A DNA stretch of 64,000 bases from JADJLQ01 sp031417835 (GCA_031417835.1 JANOWJ010000016.1:1-64000), one strand, 5' to 3'. Counted from the stretch's first letter, positions 25,962 to 34,862 are shown. Made by a program: numbers and translations. Notes: generated by a model from the letters alone, not told the origin.

Positions 25962-27308
25962 TTAGATTGTAGATTTTCGTAAAAACCGGGTGACGAGATT
26001 AAGATTGCGACTGGATCGCAACTTAAGTTGCCGCCCGGATGCCGTTTCATATATTTTTAGCAATTCGGACTCATACGATATAAAAAACTCCGGATCAAAA
26101 TTGGCCAGACTCAAATCTTTTAAAACTTCTTCGATCGGTGTAAGAGACTCCAGCCATTTTTCGCACACTTCATGCCGGTATCGAATACCCATCAGATTAA
26201 ATCCTGTCACGACCTGATCGGCAATGCTGTAATTTATTCGAATGGATTTTTTACCCGACTCATGCTGCCAAAAGACAGATTGAATACCTTCCGGCGTCTG
26301 GGCTGGGATATCTCCATAGACCTGATACTCGATATTAAAAAACTTTGCAGAATTAAACCAAGTACCCGGATCATACAATATCGGCTGCTTGCAAATGGTG
26401 TGGGCGACTGTCTGACCCATCATGCGCCCGATATACCACACCGCCTCGATGGCACGACGCCCTGGTTTTGGAGATCTCAATTCAGCGCAATCACCTATGG
26501 CATAAATATCTGGCTGAGAAGTCTGTAAATACTCATCGACGAGTATTCCGCGCTTTGTTTCAATGCCACTGTCTTTTAAAAACTCAATATTTGGACTAAC
26601 CCCTACGGTAAGCCCAACAAACTGTGCAGAGATTTTTTCTCCTTTACCTGTGACCGCTGCATTGACTTGCCCTTGACTGTCTGGCAAGATTTCTTTCAGT
26701 TCGTCACCTAATCTAAGGTCGATGCCATGCTGTAGGATTTCTTCGTTGATCATAGCAGACTCTTCTTTGGGTAATACAGCATTCCAGAAGCTGGCCTCTC
26801 GTACCAGGAAGGTCACCGGGATATGTCTCGAATGGAACATCTCGGCCATCTCTATACCGATCAAGCCTCCCCCAACGATCACTGCACGCTTTATCAGATG
26901 AGAGTGGGCCTCCATAGATGATAAGTCTTGTTGGTGATATAAGCCTTGCACCCCTTTGAGATCTTGACCTGGCCAACCAAATTTATTGGACTTGGACCCA
27001 CTAGCAAGTATCAATTTATCATACTTTAGCTGGTGGCCATTGTCTAACAAGATGGTGTGCGAAGCTGCATCGATGTGCAGGACCCAGGCTTTGACGCGCT
27101 GTATCCTGTTTTTAGCCCAAAAATAATCTTCATATAACTTAGTGTGCTCAAGTTTCATATGACCCATATAGACATACATCAGTGCCGTACGGGAGAAGGG
27201 GTAATCTGATTCTCCGGAGATCATGATGATCTCATGATCACTATATTTGCGGATATAGCGTGCCGCATTAGTGCCCGCAATACCATTTCCTATGATGACG
27301 ATTTTCAT
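25962..27308 (-). CDS. FAD/NAD(P)-dependent oxidoreductase of the arsenic operon
   Basis: 448 residues from the ATG at 27308; longer starts give an unlikely leader. The order is FAD-binding 'VIIGNGIAGTNAA' at the N-terminus, a conserved 'SRTALMYVYMG' region, 'LASGSKSN', the NAD(P) fold 'VIVGGGLIGIEMAE' (~145), and 'DIYAIGDCAELRSP' (~285). Similar proteins resemble the nitrite reductase/rubredoxin reductase group. In the operon it follows ArsM by 19 bases and precedes the membrane 4Fe-4S protein by 6 bases, suggesting an electron path to arsenic or thiol reduction. Inferred role only. Confidence 0.85.
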   Translation of the reverse strand: MKIVIIGNGIAGTNAARYIRKYSDHEIIMISGESDYPFSRTALMYVYMGHMKLEHTKLYEDYFWAKNRIQRVKAWVLHIDAASHTILLDNGHQLKYDKLILASGSKSNKFGWPGQDLKGVQGLYHQQDLSSMEAHSHLIKRAVIVGGGLIGIEMAEMFHSRHIPVTFLVREASFWNAVLPKEESAMINEEILQHGIDLRLGDELKEILPDSQGQVNAAVTGKGEKISAQFVGLTVGVSPNIEFLKDSGIETKRGILVDEYLQTSQPDIYAIGDCAELRSPKPGRRAIEAVWYIGRMMGQTVAHTICKQPILYDPGTWFNSAKFFNIEYQVYGDIPAQTPEGIQSVFWQHESGKKSIRINYSIADQVVTGFNLMGIRYRHEVCEKWLESLTPIEEVLKDLSLANFDPEFFISYESELLKIYETASGRQLKLRSSRNLNLVTRFLRKSTI

Positions 27309-27327
27309 AACATTCTGATTTGTATGA

Positions 27328-28302
27328 TCAACAACAGCCACCGCCGTCATAAAAATAAGTACTGTCCGATATAAAGAGATCTTCCCGACCAATAGCTAGC
27401 AGGGCTTGGGCTGTCTTATCACAAATGGCGAGTGGTTGATTGGGCATTAAGGTATGTCCCTTTTGATCATTAAAGTATTCTTCATGACCAAAGTAAATGG
27501 CTGTCCGGCCAGTAAAGACACAAGGTCCATCTGCTGGCACAGGATCTTTGATCGCGCACACTTCTACACTTTCAATGTAGATGATGTGATCAGTGGCATA
27601 ATTTTTTGGATCTAATATTCTATAGGGCCTTTTGGCTCTGATCTCGATGGTGCCAAATCCTTCGGCAGTGATCATCGCTATATAATCGTGGAGCGGGATA
27701 GCACCACTCAGACAAAGTGCTCTCAATCGATCATCACTTTTCAACTCCTCAGATATGGTAGAGTCGCTGATCGGATCGCTCATGACTAAGCGGCCTCCGG
27801 GCCTGAGCACGCGATACATCTCTTGTAGGGCTTTTTTTAATTCTTCTTGTTTAAAAATATTAAACAAACAATTTTGCGCCGCGACATCGATCGAGCTATT
27901 CTCCACAGGTAGATTTAATGCATCGCCTTTTTTTAAATCGATATATTCCTTTTTAAACCAGACATTTTGTTGTTCTGCTTCTAAAAAATTTTTCTCGCAT
28001 GCTGTTAACATTTCGTCAACTACATCTAGTCCAATCACATGATGATTTTTTCTACTAAAATATGCAAATTGCAATAGCTCCATCCCACCCCCTACACCTA
28101 CATACAAGACTTTAGGACTATTGACCAAATCTCTGGGGTGCACCGTACTACCGCAACCATAGTTCATTTGTTGCATGATTAAGGGTATTTTCAATTCGGG
28201 CAATTGCCAAATGGGTGTCGTGGTACAACAAAGTCCCGCCACAGGATTTTCTGCTGCTTCTTTATAAAGATTTTTAGTAGTCTCGAGGTAGGTTGCACTC
28301 AT
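27328..28302 (-). CDS. arsM: Arsenosugar-type arsenite methyltransferase ArsM
   Basis: 324 residues. SAM-binding motif 'VLYVGVGGGMELLQFA' replaces the usual acidic strand end of other methyltransferases, a feature of the arsenosugar-cluster ArsM. Arsenite-binding Cys candidates are Cys25-Cys26 ('LCCTTTPIW') and Cys50 ('YGCGSTV'). There is 'RPGGRLVMSDP' in the fold and a Cys-rich end ('GGGCC'). It would methylate As(III) to mono- and dimethylarsenicals. The gene lies between the radical SAM gene arsS (25 bases) and the FAD oxidoreductase gene. Confidence 0.88.
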   Translation of the reverse strand: MSATYLETTKNLYKEAAENPVAGLCCTTTPIWQLPELKIPLIMQQMNYGCGSTVHPRDLVNSPKVLYVGVGGGMELLQFAYFSRKNHHVIGLDVVDEMLTACEKNFLEAEQQNVWFKKEYIDLKKGDALNLPVENSSIDVAAQNCLFNIFKQEELKKALQEMYRVLRPGGRLVMSDPISDSTISEELKSDDRLRALCLSGAIPLHDYIAMITAEGFGTIEIRAKRPYRILDPKNYATDHIIYIESVEVCAIKDPVPADGPCVFTGRTAIYFGHEEYFNDQKGHTLMPNQPLAICDKTAQALLAIGREDLFISDSTYFYDGGGCC

Positions 28303-28327
28303 GTTGAACGGATAATTTTAAAATAAA

Positions 28328-29377
28328 TCAAGTGATCGCACCGCCACAGCTACTGCCAGCACCAGCTGTACAGCCATAGCAGTGTTGGCCTATTAATATC
28401 TCCCGCTGTTGCAAGGTATGACTATCGTACTGTGATATATGTTTTCCGGGCACATTGATCTTCATCTCCAGCATTTGATTAAAATCACAATCATACATTA
28501 TACCATCCCAACCTATAGATATCGTATTTCTGCACATTACATTACTGGCAGCTTTTGGGTTGTACGCCTGGATCAACTTTTCCATGTAGTTTTGATAGTT
28601 GCCACTTTGCAACAGATAGTCAAGGTATCTACTGATCGGAAGATTGGTGATTGTGTACAACGAATTAAAATCAATATTAAAACTTTTTTTGAGCACCTGT
28701 TTGTACTCTACTTCCAAGGCATCTTGAGCGGGAGGGAGGAATGCGCCTGCCGGATTATATACCAGATTTAAGATTAGTTCAGGATCTATGCCATACCCTA
28801 CGGCATTCAACATTTGCAACGCCAGGATAGAATCTTCAAATACACCATCGCCTCGCTGACGATCTGTACGATCTTTACTATAAAAAGGAAGTGAGGAAAC
28901 CACTTCGATGTGGTGAGCCTTATAAAAATCAGGCAACGAGTAATATTTTTTATTGGCTCTGATGATGGTAAGATTGCACCGTACGATGATATGTCGTTGC
29001 AGCATGCTGATCTCCTCTACAAACCATCTGAACAGTGGATTCATCTCCGGAGCCCCGCCTGTCAGGTCTACTGTAGTCAACTCAGGATGAGCAGTCAACA
29101 CCTTAAGGCATTGTGTCATCGTGTCCTTCGTCATGATTTCTTTACGATCAGGGCCGGCATCTACATGACAATGTCGACAAACTTGATTACACATCTTACC
29201 CAGATTTATTTGAAAGACATTAATCTGGGAAGGCTTCAAAGGATACAAAAAGCTTTCTTCCAGTTTTTGCTGAAAGGGTATCAAGATCTCATCTGGATTG
29301 TCAGCTTCCTGTTCCAAGATGTCTATTTGTTCTTGCGCTTGAGCTAGCTTATGATGCGAAGCTAATAGGGACTTCAT
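28328..29377 (-). CDS. arsS: Radical SAM protein ArsS (arsenosugar biosynthesis)
   Basis: 349 residues. Cluster motif CxxxCxxC ('CNQVCRHCHVDAGP', ~62-75), the 'TGGAPEMNP' SAM-binding strand, and a C-terminal Cys-rich tail ending 'CYGCTAGAGSSCGGA', which holds additional redox or metal Cys and is characteristic of ArsS; some homologues use selenocysteine there, but here the codons read as Cys and Ser. It is thought to transfer an adenosyl group to dimethylarsinite to give the arsenosugar precursor. Glycosyltransferase genes of the longer pathway are not present. Operon with arsM downstream. Confidence 0.9.
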   Translation of the reverse strand: MKSLLASHHKLAQAQEQIDILEQEADNPDEILIPFQQKLEESFLYPLKPSQINVFQINLGKMCNQVCRHCHVDAGPDRKEIMTKDTMTQCLKVLTAHPELTTVDLTGGAPEMNPLFRWFVEEISMLQRHIIVRCNLTIIRANKKYYSLPDFYKAHHIEVVSSLPFYSKDRTDRQRGDGVFEDSILALQMLNAVGYGIDPELILNLVYNPAGAFLPPAQDALEVEYKQVLKKSFNIDFNSLYTITNLPISRYLDYLLQSGNYQNYMEKLIQAYNPKAASNVMCRNTISIGWDGIMYDCDFNQMLEMKINVPGKHISQYDSHTLQQREILIGQHCYGCTAGAGSSCGGAIT

Positions 29378-29400
29378 GTTCGATTCAATGATTTTGAAAA

Positions 29401-29736
29401 TTACATGGAGATTTCCTTTGTTTTATTCATCATTTGCACTCCGTGGACCAACACAGCACCTCCCTGGATAGCTCCGGCCACCTGCACGGCTTCCATCATT
29501 TGAGCATTGCTAAAACCTTTTTCATAAGCATCGGTGCTGTATGCGTCGATGCAATATGGGCATCGCACGGCGTGTGCTACAGCCAGGGCAATTAATGATT
29601 TTTCCTTAGCTGTAAGCGCTCCATCTTTGAAGACCTCACCATACCAGTCAAAAAACTTATCAGCCATAGGCTTTTGAAATTCAGCAATTGTGCTAAATTT
29701 TTTTAAATCTTGGGAATTAAAATAATGTTCATTCAT
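29401..29736 (-). CDS. Arsenosugar-associated carboxymuconolactone decarboxylase-type peroxidase-like protein
   Basis: 111 residues, the AhpD/CMD fold: 'CPYCIDAY' (CxxC redox pair, ~58-61) and a following His-containing helix '.VHGVQMM'. First gene of the operon, 23 bases before arsS, matching the gene set annotated with arsenosugar clusters in other bacteria. Likely a thiol-dependent peroxidase or disulfide reductase supporting ArsS/ArsM chemistry. A CAAAGATT stretch upstream gives AATCTTTG on the coding strand, one mismatch from the -7 consensus. Confidence 0.85.
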   Translation of the reverse strand: MNEHYFNSQDLKKFSTIAEFQKPMADKFFDWYGEVFKDGALTAKEKSLIALAVAHAVRCPYCIDAYSTDAYEKGFSNAQMMEAVQVAGAIQGGAVLVHGVQMMNKTKEISM

Positions 29737-29762
29737 AATAATTATTCGATTTATTTAGACAA

Positions 29763-29770
29763 CAAAGATT
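29763..29770 (-). promoter_or_regulatory. Possible -7 element of the arsenic operon
   Basis: AATCTTTG on the minus strand, one base from TAnnTTTG, 26 bases before the first ATG of the operon. No arsenic repressor (ArsR) site or gene is recognised nearby. Confidence 0.3.
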
Positions 29771-29800
29771 ATCAAATCTGAGTTAACATGCCAATCTATT

Positions 29801-30490
29801 TTATTTTAGATTCAGGCTCCAGTTATATTCACTATAAGTCAATCGGCTATTTGTTGCCAGTTTTATATCTGCATATTTATTTATAAAATTGATTACATCT
29901 CCAAAATCATTTTTATACCATTCAAATATTTTTGACACGGCTATACTGTTGGGCATTGAAGTAATAAATGATTTAGTCCGCATGTCCAATATCTGATCAA
30001 GATCAGCGGCAGTATATGCTTTATCTAAAAGCGGTGGACAGGATACTGCTGCACAATTGAGGGCAAAATGAATCCTGGCATCCTTAAATTCTGGGCGGAT
30101 AATTTCGTTTTCTATTTGGTTGAGTGAATACACCTCTTTTCCTGAATTTACGATTTTAAGGTCCCAGGGTTTGCCGTTGTTGATCTCTAAAATGCTTTTT
30201 ATTGGATAAAGTCCTATGACTAGCTTCAGTGTGTTGGCATTGTATACATTGATCCAGTATGCCAGTCGTTCCATTCTAGCAGCGCTTTTGGCGATCGGGT
30301 GATCTGCAAAGTATATCACGATATGGTCAAGATCGGATTTTGACTTTTTTAAGTTAGTATAGTCGACCACTCCGGTGGCACTTACATATTTGGCTAGTAA
30401 GTTGGAGTACGCACTATAATCCAAATCTTGTGAAAAACTGTTGTACGAAGTAACCAGAAAAAGACCTGCTATAAAAAAAACAATTTTCAT
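29801..30490 (-). CDS. DUF547 exported protein
   Basis: 229 residues from the ATG at 30490; a longer frame has no support. Signal peptide to ~18-20 ('FIAGLFLVTSYNSFSQ'). DUF547 blocks: 'AYWINVYNANTLKLV', 'HFALNCAAVSCPPL' and the C-terminal 'YNWSLN'. The conserved Asn, His and Cys pairs suggest a hydrolase- or transferase-like active site, unproved. Its ATG shares a base with the stop of the DM13 gene (TAATG), so the two are translationally coupled, and they belong to the 32404-29801 gene run. Confidence 0.85.
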   Translation of the reverse strand: MKIVFFIAGLFLVTSYNSFSQDLDYSAYSNLLAKYVSATGVVDYTNLKKSKSDLDHIVIYFADHPIAKSAARMERLAYWINVYNANTLKLVIGLYPIKSILEINNGKPWDLKIVNSGKEVYSLNQIENEIIRPEFKDARIHFALNCAAVSCPPLLDKAYTAADLDQILDMRTKSFITSMPNSIAVSKIFEWYKNDFGDVINFINKYADIKLATNSRLTYSEYNWSLNLK

Positions 30491-30951
30491 TATTGTTTCA
30501 TTTCGGCATGACCAAATTTTACACCTGCAGGCTGACACCACACAATCACAAAACTAAACGTTTCACTAGGCTTGCCTTCTAAAGCAAAATTATGCATGCC
30601 TTTTTTATCAATTATACCCAATTTGGTATAGTTAGTCGCATCGGCTAATTTGAGAACCATGGAAGTCGCCAAATAAATAGTCACTGATCCGGTCGCAAAG
30701 GATGTCGTAAAATCCTCAGCCAGACGGATACTGTATCGATCAAGACTATCTTTGGTCAACTGTGCTGTGCCTTCTGACGGGTACCCATTTGCCCCATTAA
30801 ATTTACCGGATTTTAGTACAGTTAGATTAGAGGGTGTGGTAACAGGAGTAGTTGGTTTACTCGGAATTTCTATGGGGATACTGATGGTCGAATCTTCTTT
30901 GCTGCAAGCTAAGGCCAATAGCAAAATGGATAAAAACAGATATTGTTTCAT
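30490..30951 (-). CDS. DM13-domain lipoprotein
   Basis: 153 residues. Lipobox 'LLALACS' (Cys16), Pro/Thr-rich linker, then DM13: 'KSGKFNG...GTAQLTKD', 'DFTTSFATGSVTIYLATS', 'KLGIIDKKGMHNFAL' and the signature 'VIVWCQPAGVKFGHAEM'. DM13 is linked to cytochrome- or electron-transfer-type domains and surface proteins; the conserved Cys in 'WC' is central. Paralogue of 31946-32404. Its role here is unknown, but it is fused in transcription to DUF547. Confidence 0.8.
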   Translation of the reverse strand: MKQYLFLSILLLALACSKEDSTISIPIEIPSKPTTPVTTPSNLTVLKSGKFNGANGYPSEGTAQLTKDSLDRYSIRLAEDFTTSFATGSVTIYLATSMVLKLADATNYTKLGIIDKKGMHNFALEGKPSETFSFVIVWCQPAGVKFGHAEMKQ

Positions 30952-30982
30952 TGTTCAAATATTGAATGAGTTAAAAGAAAAG

Positions 30983-31864
30983 TTATGCTTTTGTCGTTAG
31001 TTTACGTTGGAATTCATGTGTAAGCCCAATGGAAAAAAAAGAGGCGATATAAATGTTTTTAAATGGAGCTAACCAGTCATTGCCGGATAGATACGTGAAG
31101 GAGGCGCCCCATTGTTTATTAAATCGATAAAAAGCTTCGCTACTGATCAATGTATACGTAGTGCCATCTCCTCGTACAAATCCCAACTCCGGATGTTTGC
31201 TCTCACCGGTCGCCCATTGGCCCCGGATCTTGACATTGATCCAAAGTGGTTTGATTGGATTGACGCCGATTTCACCACCGATCTGATATAAATCTTCAAA
31301 AGCAAGGCCCTTGTAGGTAGTTCTAAAATTGTACGCACCAAACACAGAGACATAACCCTTGCCTAAAGACTTGGATGCCGCCAGAGTCGTCCACACGTTG
31401 AACTCACCATCACCTGTGGGAAGATTTATTCTTTCCTGAGCCACGGTTTTACTTTGTGCAAATGCATTCGCCCGCCCGGTGGGTAGTTCCGGTCCGATAC
31501 TGATGGACACCGGATAATTATTGTTTTTGATCAACTTGTATTTTAGTTCGATTCGGACATCACCAATGCCATTGACTTTATGCGTAGTTTCAAAACTATT
31601 CTGTCTCCAAATTGGGGCGTTTACTAAGACCGTCCATCGGGGATCTAATCCATATTCGGCGTATAGGTTCAAGGAGTTTTGATTAAAAACATTCGTGATC
31701 AATGCGGTACCATTGGGAGAGTAGTACTTGTCAGTAGACAATCTGGAAAAATCAAGTTTGCCAAAAAATTCGCCTTTGTTTTTAGTCCAGCCACTTTGGC
31801 TGGATAAACTAGTACTGATAAACAAAACCAGGATGCTTAAGAATAATTTTAATGATGGTAGCAT
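30983..31864 (-). CDS. Outer-membrane beta-barrel protein (transporter-like)
   Basis: 293 residues from the ATG at 31864. Signal peptide to about 'SSLSSQS' (~22). The rest is alternating amphipathic strands with terminal aromatics ('GDVRIELKYKLI', 'SIGPELPTGRANAFAQSK', 'GYVSVFGAYNFRTTY', 'KIRGQWATGES', 'WGASFTYLSGN'), resembling the Phenol_MetA_deg/OmpW-like small barrels. Lies between two DM13 lipoprotein genes in the same orientation, suggesting an outer-membrane complex. Specific substrate unknown. Confidence 0.75.
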   Translation of the reverse strand: MLPSLKLFLSILVLFISTSLSSQSGWTKNKGEFFGKLDFSRLSTDKYYSPNGTALITNVFNQNSLNLYAEYGLDPRWTVLVNAPIWRQNSFETTHKVNGIGDVRIELKYKLIKNNNYPVSISIGPELPTGRANAFAQSKTVAQERINLPTGDGEFNVWTTLAASKSLGKGYVSVFGAYNFRTTYKGLAFEDLYQIGGEIGVNPIKPLWINVKIRGQWATGESKHPELGFVRGDGTTYTLISSEAFYRFNKQWGASFTYLSGNDWLAPFKNIYIASFFSIGLTHEFQRKLTTKA

Positions 31865-31945
31865 ATAACGAGTGTGTTGAAGCAATTGAAAACTTAAAAA
31901 ATGGCCGAAAAATTTCAAAGAAAAAAATCGGCCAACCCCATACCC

Positions 31946-32404
31946 TTACTTCAATTCTGCGTTACCAAATGGTACATTAGCTGATCCACACCATAAGATC
32001 AGGTGCGTAAATTTTGATTCCACGCTAGACGCTAATTTGATATACATTTCACCATTGGACTTCACGAAACCTACTAATTTAAGGTCTGGATTTCCTTTGC
32101 CGGGATCGGCTTTAAAGGTACTGCTGGTACTCATATACACAGATACTGTACCGGTAGCCAAGACGGTTGTAAAATCCGATCCAAATTTTAAAAAATCTAC
32201 CCCCTTGGAGTCTTTACCTATTTGTACCGCTCCTTTAGAGCCAGTTGCGTTTTGTTCTATGATATTACCGGATCGGGTTGCGGAAAAGGAACCTTGTGGT
32301 GCAGCGGTGTCGACAAGTACCTCGGTATCTTTACTACAAGAAAGAACACCTATTGTAAGTAGAACTGAGAAAAACATAGTGGATAAAAAAGATAATTGTT
32401 TCAT
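31946..32404 (-). CDS. DM13-domain lipoprotein, first gene of the envelope cluster
   Basis: 152 residues. Lipobox 'GVLSCS' (Cys23), then DM13: 'GSFSATRSGNIIEQNATG', 'KFGSDFTTVLATGTVSVYMS', 'LVGFVKSNGEMYIKL', 'LILWCGSANVPFGNAEL' (the WC plus FG.A.L pattern). It resembles 30490-30951 in architecture but differs in most residues, so an old duplication. Just upstream are three TWTCAC boxes in an 11-base phase, and on the other side sits a two-component system, whose regulator may control this gene. Confidence 0.8.
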   Translation of the reverse strand: MKQLSFLSTMFFSVLLTIGVLSCSKDTEVLVDTAAPQGSFSATRSGNIIEQNATGSKGAVQIGKDSKGVDFLKFGSDFTTVLATGTVSVYMSTSSTFKADPGKGNPDLKLVGFVKSNGEMYIKLASSVESKFTHLILWCGSANVPFGNAELK

Positions 32405-32420
32405 GATGTTTTGTTTTTTA

Positions 32421-32459
32421 TTTCACAAAGATGAAAACGAGATATCACGAAAGTATCAC
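32421..32459. promoter_or_regulatory. Candidate response-regulator site: phased TWTCAC repeats
   Basis: TTTCAC at 32421, TATCAC at 32443 and 32454, i.e. 22 and 11 bases apart, the helical spacing used by OmpR-family regulators. A minus-strand CATCTTTG (-7-like) at 32426-32433 overlaps. A single TATCACAA at 34749, upstream of the regulator gene, could be a further site. Confidence 0.4.
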
Positions 32460-32518
32460 AAGATAGTAAAGAGCAATCAGCAATGGTCAACAGACAAGCA
32501 AACATTGCCAAATATTTT

Positions 32519-33982
32519 TTATAGTAAGCTTAGGGAAAAACGGAAGGTAGTCACATCTCCATCCACCTCTGCGCGGATCTGACCTCGATGGAGCTCGATG
32601 ATTTTTTTTACGATGGCGAGGCCCAGACCAGTCGTTTGCGAAGCAAGTCTATTGGTGGATCTAAAATAACGATCAAAAATAAAAGGTAAATCTTGCTTTG
32701 GTATTGGCTCTCCGGAATTGCACACTTTGATATGCTGACGATTAGCTTCATCGAATATGGTGATTTTTATAAACCCATTTGTATTGCAGTGGCGGATAGC
32801 ATTATCGAGAAGGTTCTGCAATACTCTGTCGATCCAACTGATATCCCCTTTGATGAGCTGGACATTAGGTGCAAACTCTGTAGTGAGGGTTAGATTTTTT
32901 TCTTTACAATCCACTTGATATTTATTGAGTACATCCTGAGCCAATTCCGGCATAGAAAACAATTCTTCGTTTAATTTGATTTGACGGGACTCCAACTTGG
33001 ACAATTCAAAAAGCTCATTGACCAGCCGTTTGAGTCGTTGAGATTCGGAATACGCTATTTTGATGTAATTGGTCGTATCTGTTTCTTTCAGTTGGTGATC
33101 GCGATCATTGAGTACGAGCTCGAGATAGCCCGAGACACTAGCCAGAGGTGTACGCAGATCGTGTGAAAAATTAGCAATCATCTCCTTCCGGAATTCGTCC
33201 GTTTGTTTCAGTTCATTCAGGCTGGCTGCGAGCTGGTGACTCATGTTTTTATTGGCTTCATTAGCAGCTTGAAGTGCAGCTTTATCTTTTAGTTCTCTGG
33301 ATAATACATGATGTAATATGCGCAACAACACAAAAAACAATGCGGTGATCAACAACAAACTTAATAAAACACTTTTCCAAATGGTGGTAGTTACGATTTT
33401 AATAAAAGAATCGTACTTTTCATCAGCTTGTAATACAGCGACCGTCTTGCCGGCTTTGTTTTTTATCGGAGCAAACGCAGACAACCAATGACCAAACTCA
33501 TCTTTATAAGGAGGGATCATACCACCTTGTTCATATTGCTCGAACAATTGATCTGGAAATTTTTTATAGAGATGCCGGAAATAGGGCTTGATCGCAGAGC
33601 TGACCCCAAACTCATAAGAATGTATTGTGCTATCATACACTATCGTATATAATGGGGTCTTCAACATATTGGCAGATTCATTGGCTTTTAATAGTGCCTG
33701 AATCTGCTGATAGTACATATCATCACCCGTACTGTCGATGTCATCTTTTTTGGGATACATAGACATCAACATATCGTGCAGATCTCCATCGATCAATAAT
33801 GCTGTAGAATTGACAATACCAAACAGCCTCATCAAGGTTGTCTCCTGATGATTTTTGATCAGCGTGCCATAAGTAAAAAAGGTGAAGTATGTGCTCAGCG
33901 CAAGAAAAGTAATGAATGTAGCTAATAAGATCCTGCGAGATCTAGGATTAGACAATACTTCTCTATTGATCAGGCCTTTCAC
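32519..33982 (-). CDS. Sensor histidine kinase
   Basis: 487 residues from a GTG start. One N-terminal membrane segment (17-37), a ~150-residue extracytoplasmic sensor region, a second segment (~202-222), a coiled linker and the kinase core: phospho-His in 'FSHDLRTPLASV' (~275), 'LLDNAIRHC' N-box, 'FDRYFR' and 'GLGLAIVKKII' G-boxes. A complete class-I kinase. The response regulator gene lies 17 bases upstream in the same transcript. Signal unknown; divergent location from envelope lipoproteins hints at envelope or redox stress. Confidence 0.9.
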   Translation of the reverse strand: MKGLINREVLSNPRSRRILLATFITFLALSTYFTFFTYGTLIKNHQETTLMRLFGIVNSTALLIDGDLHDMLMSMYPKKDDIDSTGDDMYYQQIQALLKANESANMLKTPLYTIVYDSTIHSYEFGVSSAIKPYFRHLYKKFPDQLFEQYEQGGMIPPYKDEFGHWLSAFAPIKNKAGKTVAVLQADEKYDSFIKIVTTTIWKSVLLSLLLITALFFVLLRILHHVLSRELKDKAALQAANEANKNMSHQLAASLNELKQTDEFRKEMIANFSHDLRTPLASVSGYLELVLNDRDHQLKETDTTNYIKIAYSESQRLKRLVNELFELSKLESRQIKLNEELFSMPELAQDVLNKYQVDCKEKNLTLTTEFAPNVQLIKGDISWIDRVLQNLLDNAIRHCNTNGFIKITIFDEANRQHIKVCNSGEPIPKQDLPFIFDRYFRSTNRLASQTTGLGLAIVKKIIELHRGQIRAEVDGDVTTFRFSLSLL

Positions 33983-33999
33983 GAAGAGACAATATTAGG

Positions 34000-34704
34000 T
34001 CAATTATTTCGAAATCGATAACCAACGCCCCAAGCTGTAAGGATGTATTCAGGCTTGTTTTGATCTGACTCGATTTTAGAGCGCAGCCGATTGATCGTAG
34101 AGTTGACGGTGTGTTCCAAACCATCAAAGTGGGGGCCCCATACCTCATCGAGTAGCTGTTGACGGGTGAAGGCACGACCGGGATGTCTCATAAAAAACTG
34201 CATAAGATCATATTCTTTGGCCGTAAGCTCTACCGGCACGCTTAATTTATACAGGGATCGGTTTTCAATATCCATGCGCAGCGCAGCATTTTGCAGAAAA
34301 GGAGGATTGTCTATCGTTTTGATTTCTTTATTGGTCCTGCGCAGCAAAGCCTTGATCCGGGCTACCAATTCACCATTAGAAAATGGCTTGGTCAGATAAT
34401 CATCGGCACCGATATTAAATCCATCGACTTTATCCTGTTCTTCTGATTTAGCAGTAAGCATCAAGATGGGCAGGATCTTATTGACCTGCCTTATTTTTCG
34501 ACAAATCTCCAGACCATTGAGGCCAGGCAACATCAGATCTAAAATCAATAAATCGTAGTGGGTACTCATGGCCTGATCCAATGCCTTCCATCCATTGTCG
34601 ATGATGTCCACTACAGCTGGCAACAAAGAAGAGACCTGGATAGATACCAGTTGGGCAAGATTCTGATCATCTTCTACTATAAGTACCCGGAGTCCACTGG
34701 CCAT
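34000..34704 (-). CDS. OmpR-family response regulator
   Basis: 234 residues, ATG at 34704. Receiver domain with acidic pocket 'VEDDQ' (11-13), phosphoacceptor Asp56 in 'LILDLMLPG', Thr/Lys 'MLTAKS' and 'TKPF'. The C-terminal winged helix has 'ELTAKEYDLMQFFMRHPGRAFTRQQLLDEVWG' and the recognition helix 'TVNSTINRLRSKIE', typical of OmpR/PhoB. First gene of a pair with the histidine kinase. Upstream sequence contains a TATCACAA matching boxes before the DM13 gene, consistent with autoregulation. Confidence 0.93.
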   Translation of the reverse strand: MASGLRVLIVEDDQNLAQLVSIQVSSLLPAVVDIIDNGWKALDQAMSTHYDLLILDLMLPGLNGLEICRKIRQVNKILPILMLTAKSEEQDKVDGFNIGADDYLTKPFSNGELVARIKALLRRTNKEIKTIDNPPFLQNAALRMDIENRSLYKLSVPVELTAKEYDLMQFFMRHPGRAFTRQQLLDEVWGPHFDGLEHTVNSTINRLRSKIESDQNKPEYILTAWGVGYRFRNN

Positions 34705-34862
34705 GATATCAAGCTATTGTCATTTGTGCCACAAGAATAACCAGAAGTTATCACAAAATTGTGTCAATAAAGTAATAAGCGGATCTGGCATTGGTCTAAA
34801 ATTAAATAGCAGATAAATTTTTCATAAATTTTATTTGATTGTTGTGATTTGAATTTTATGTT

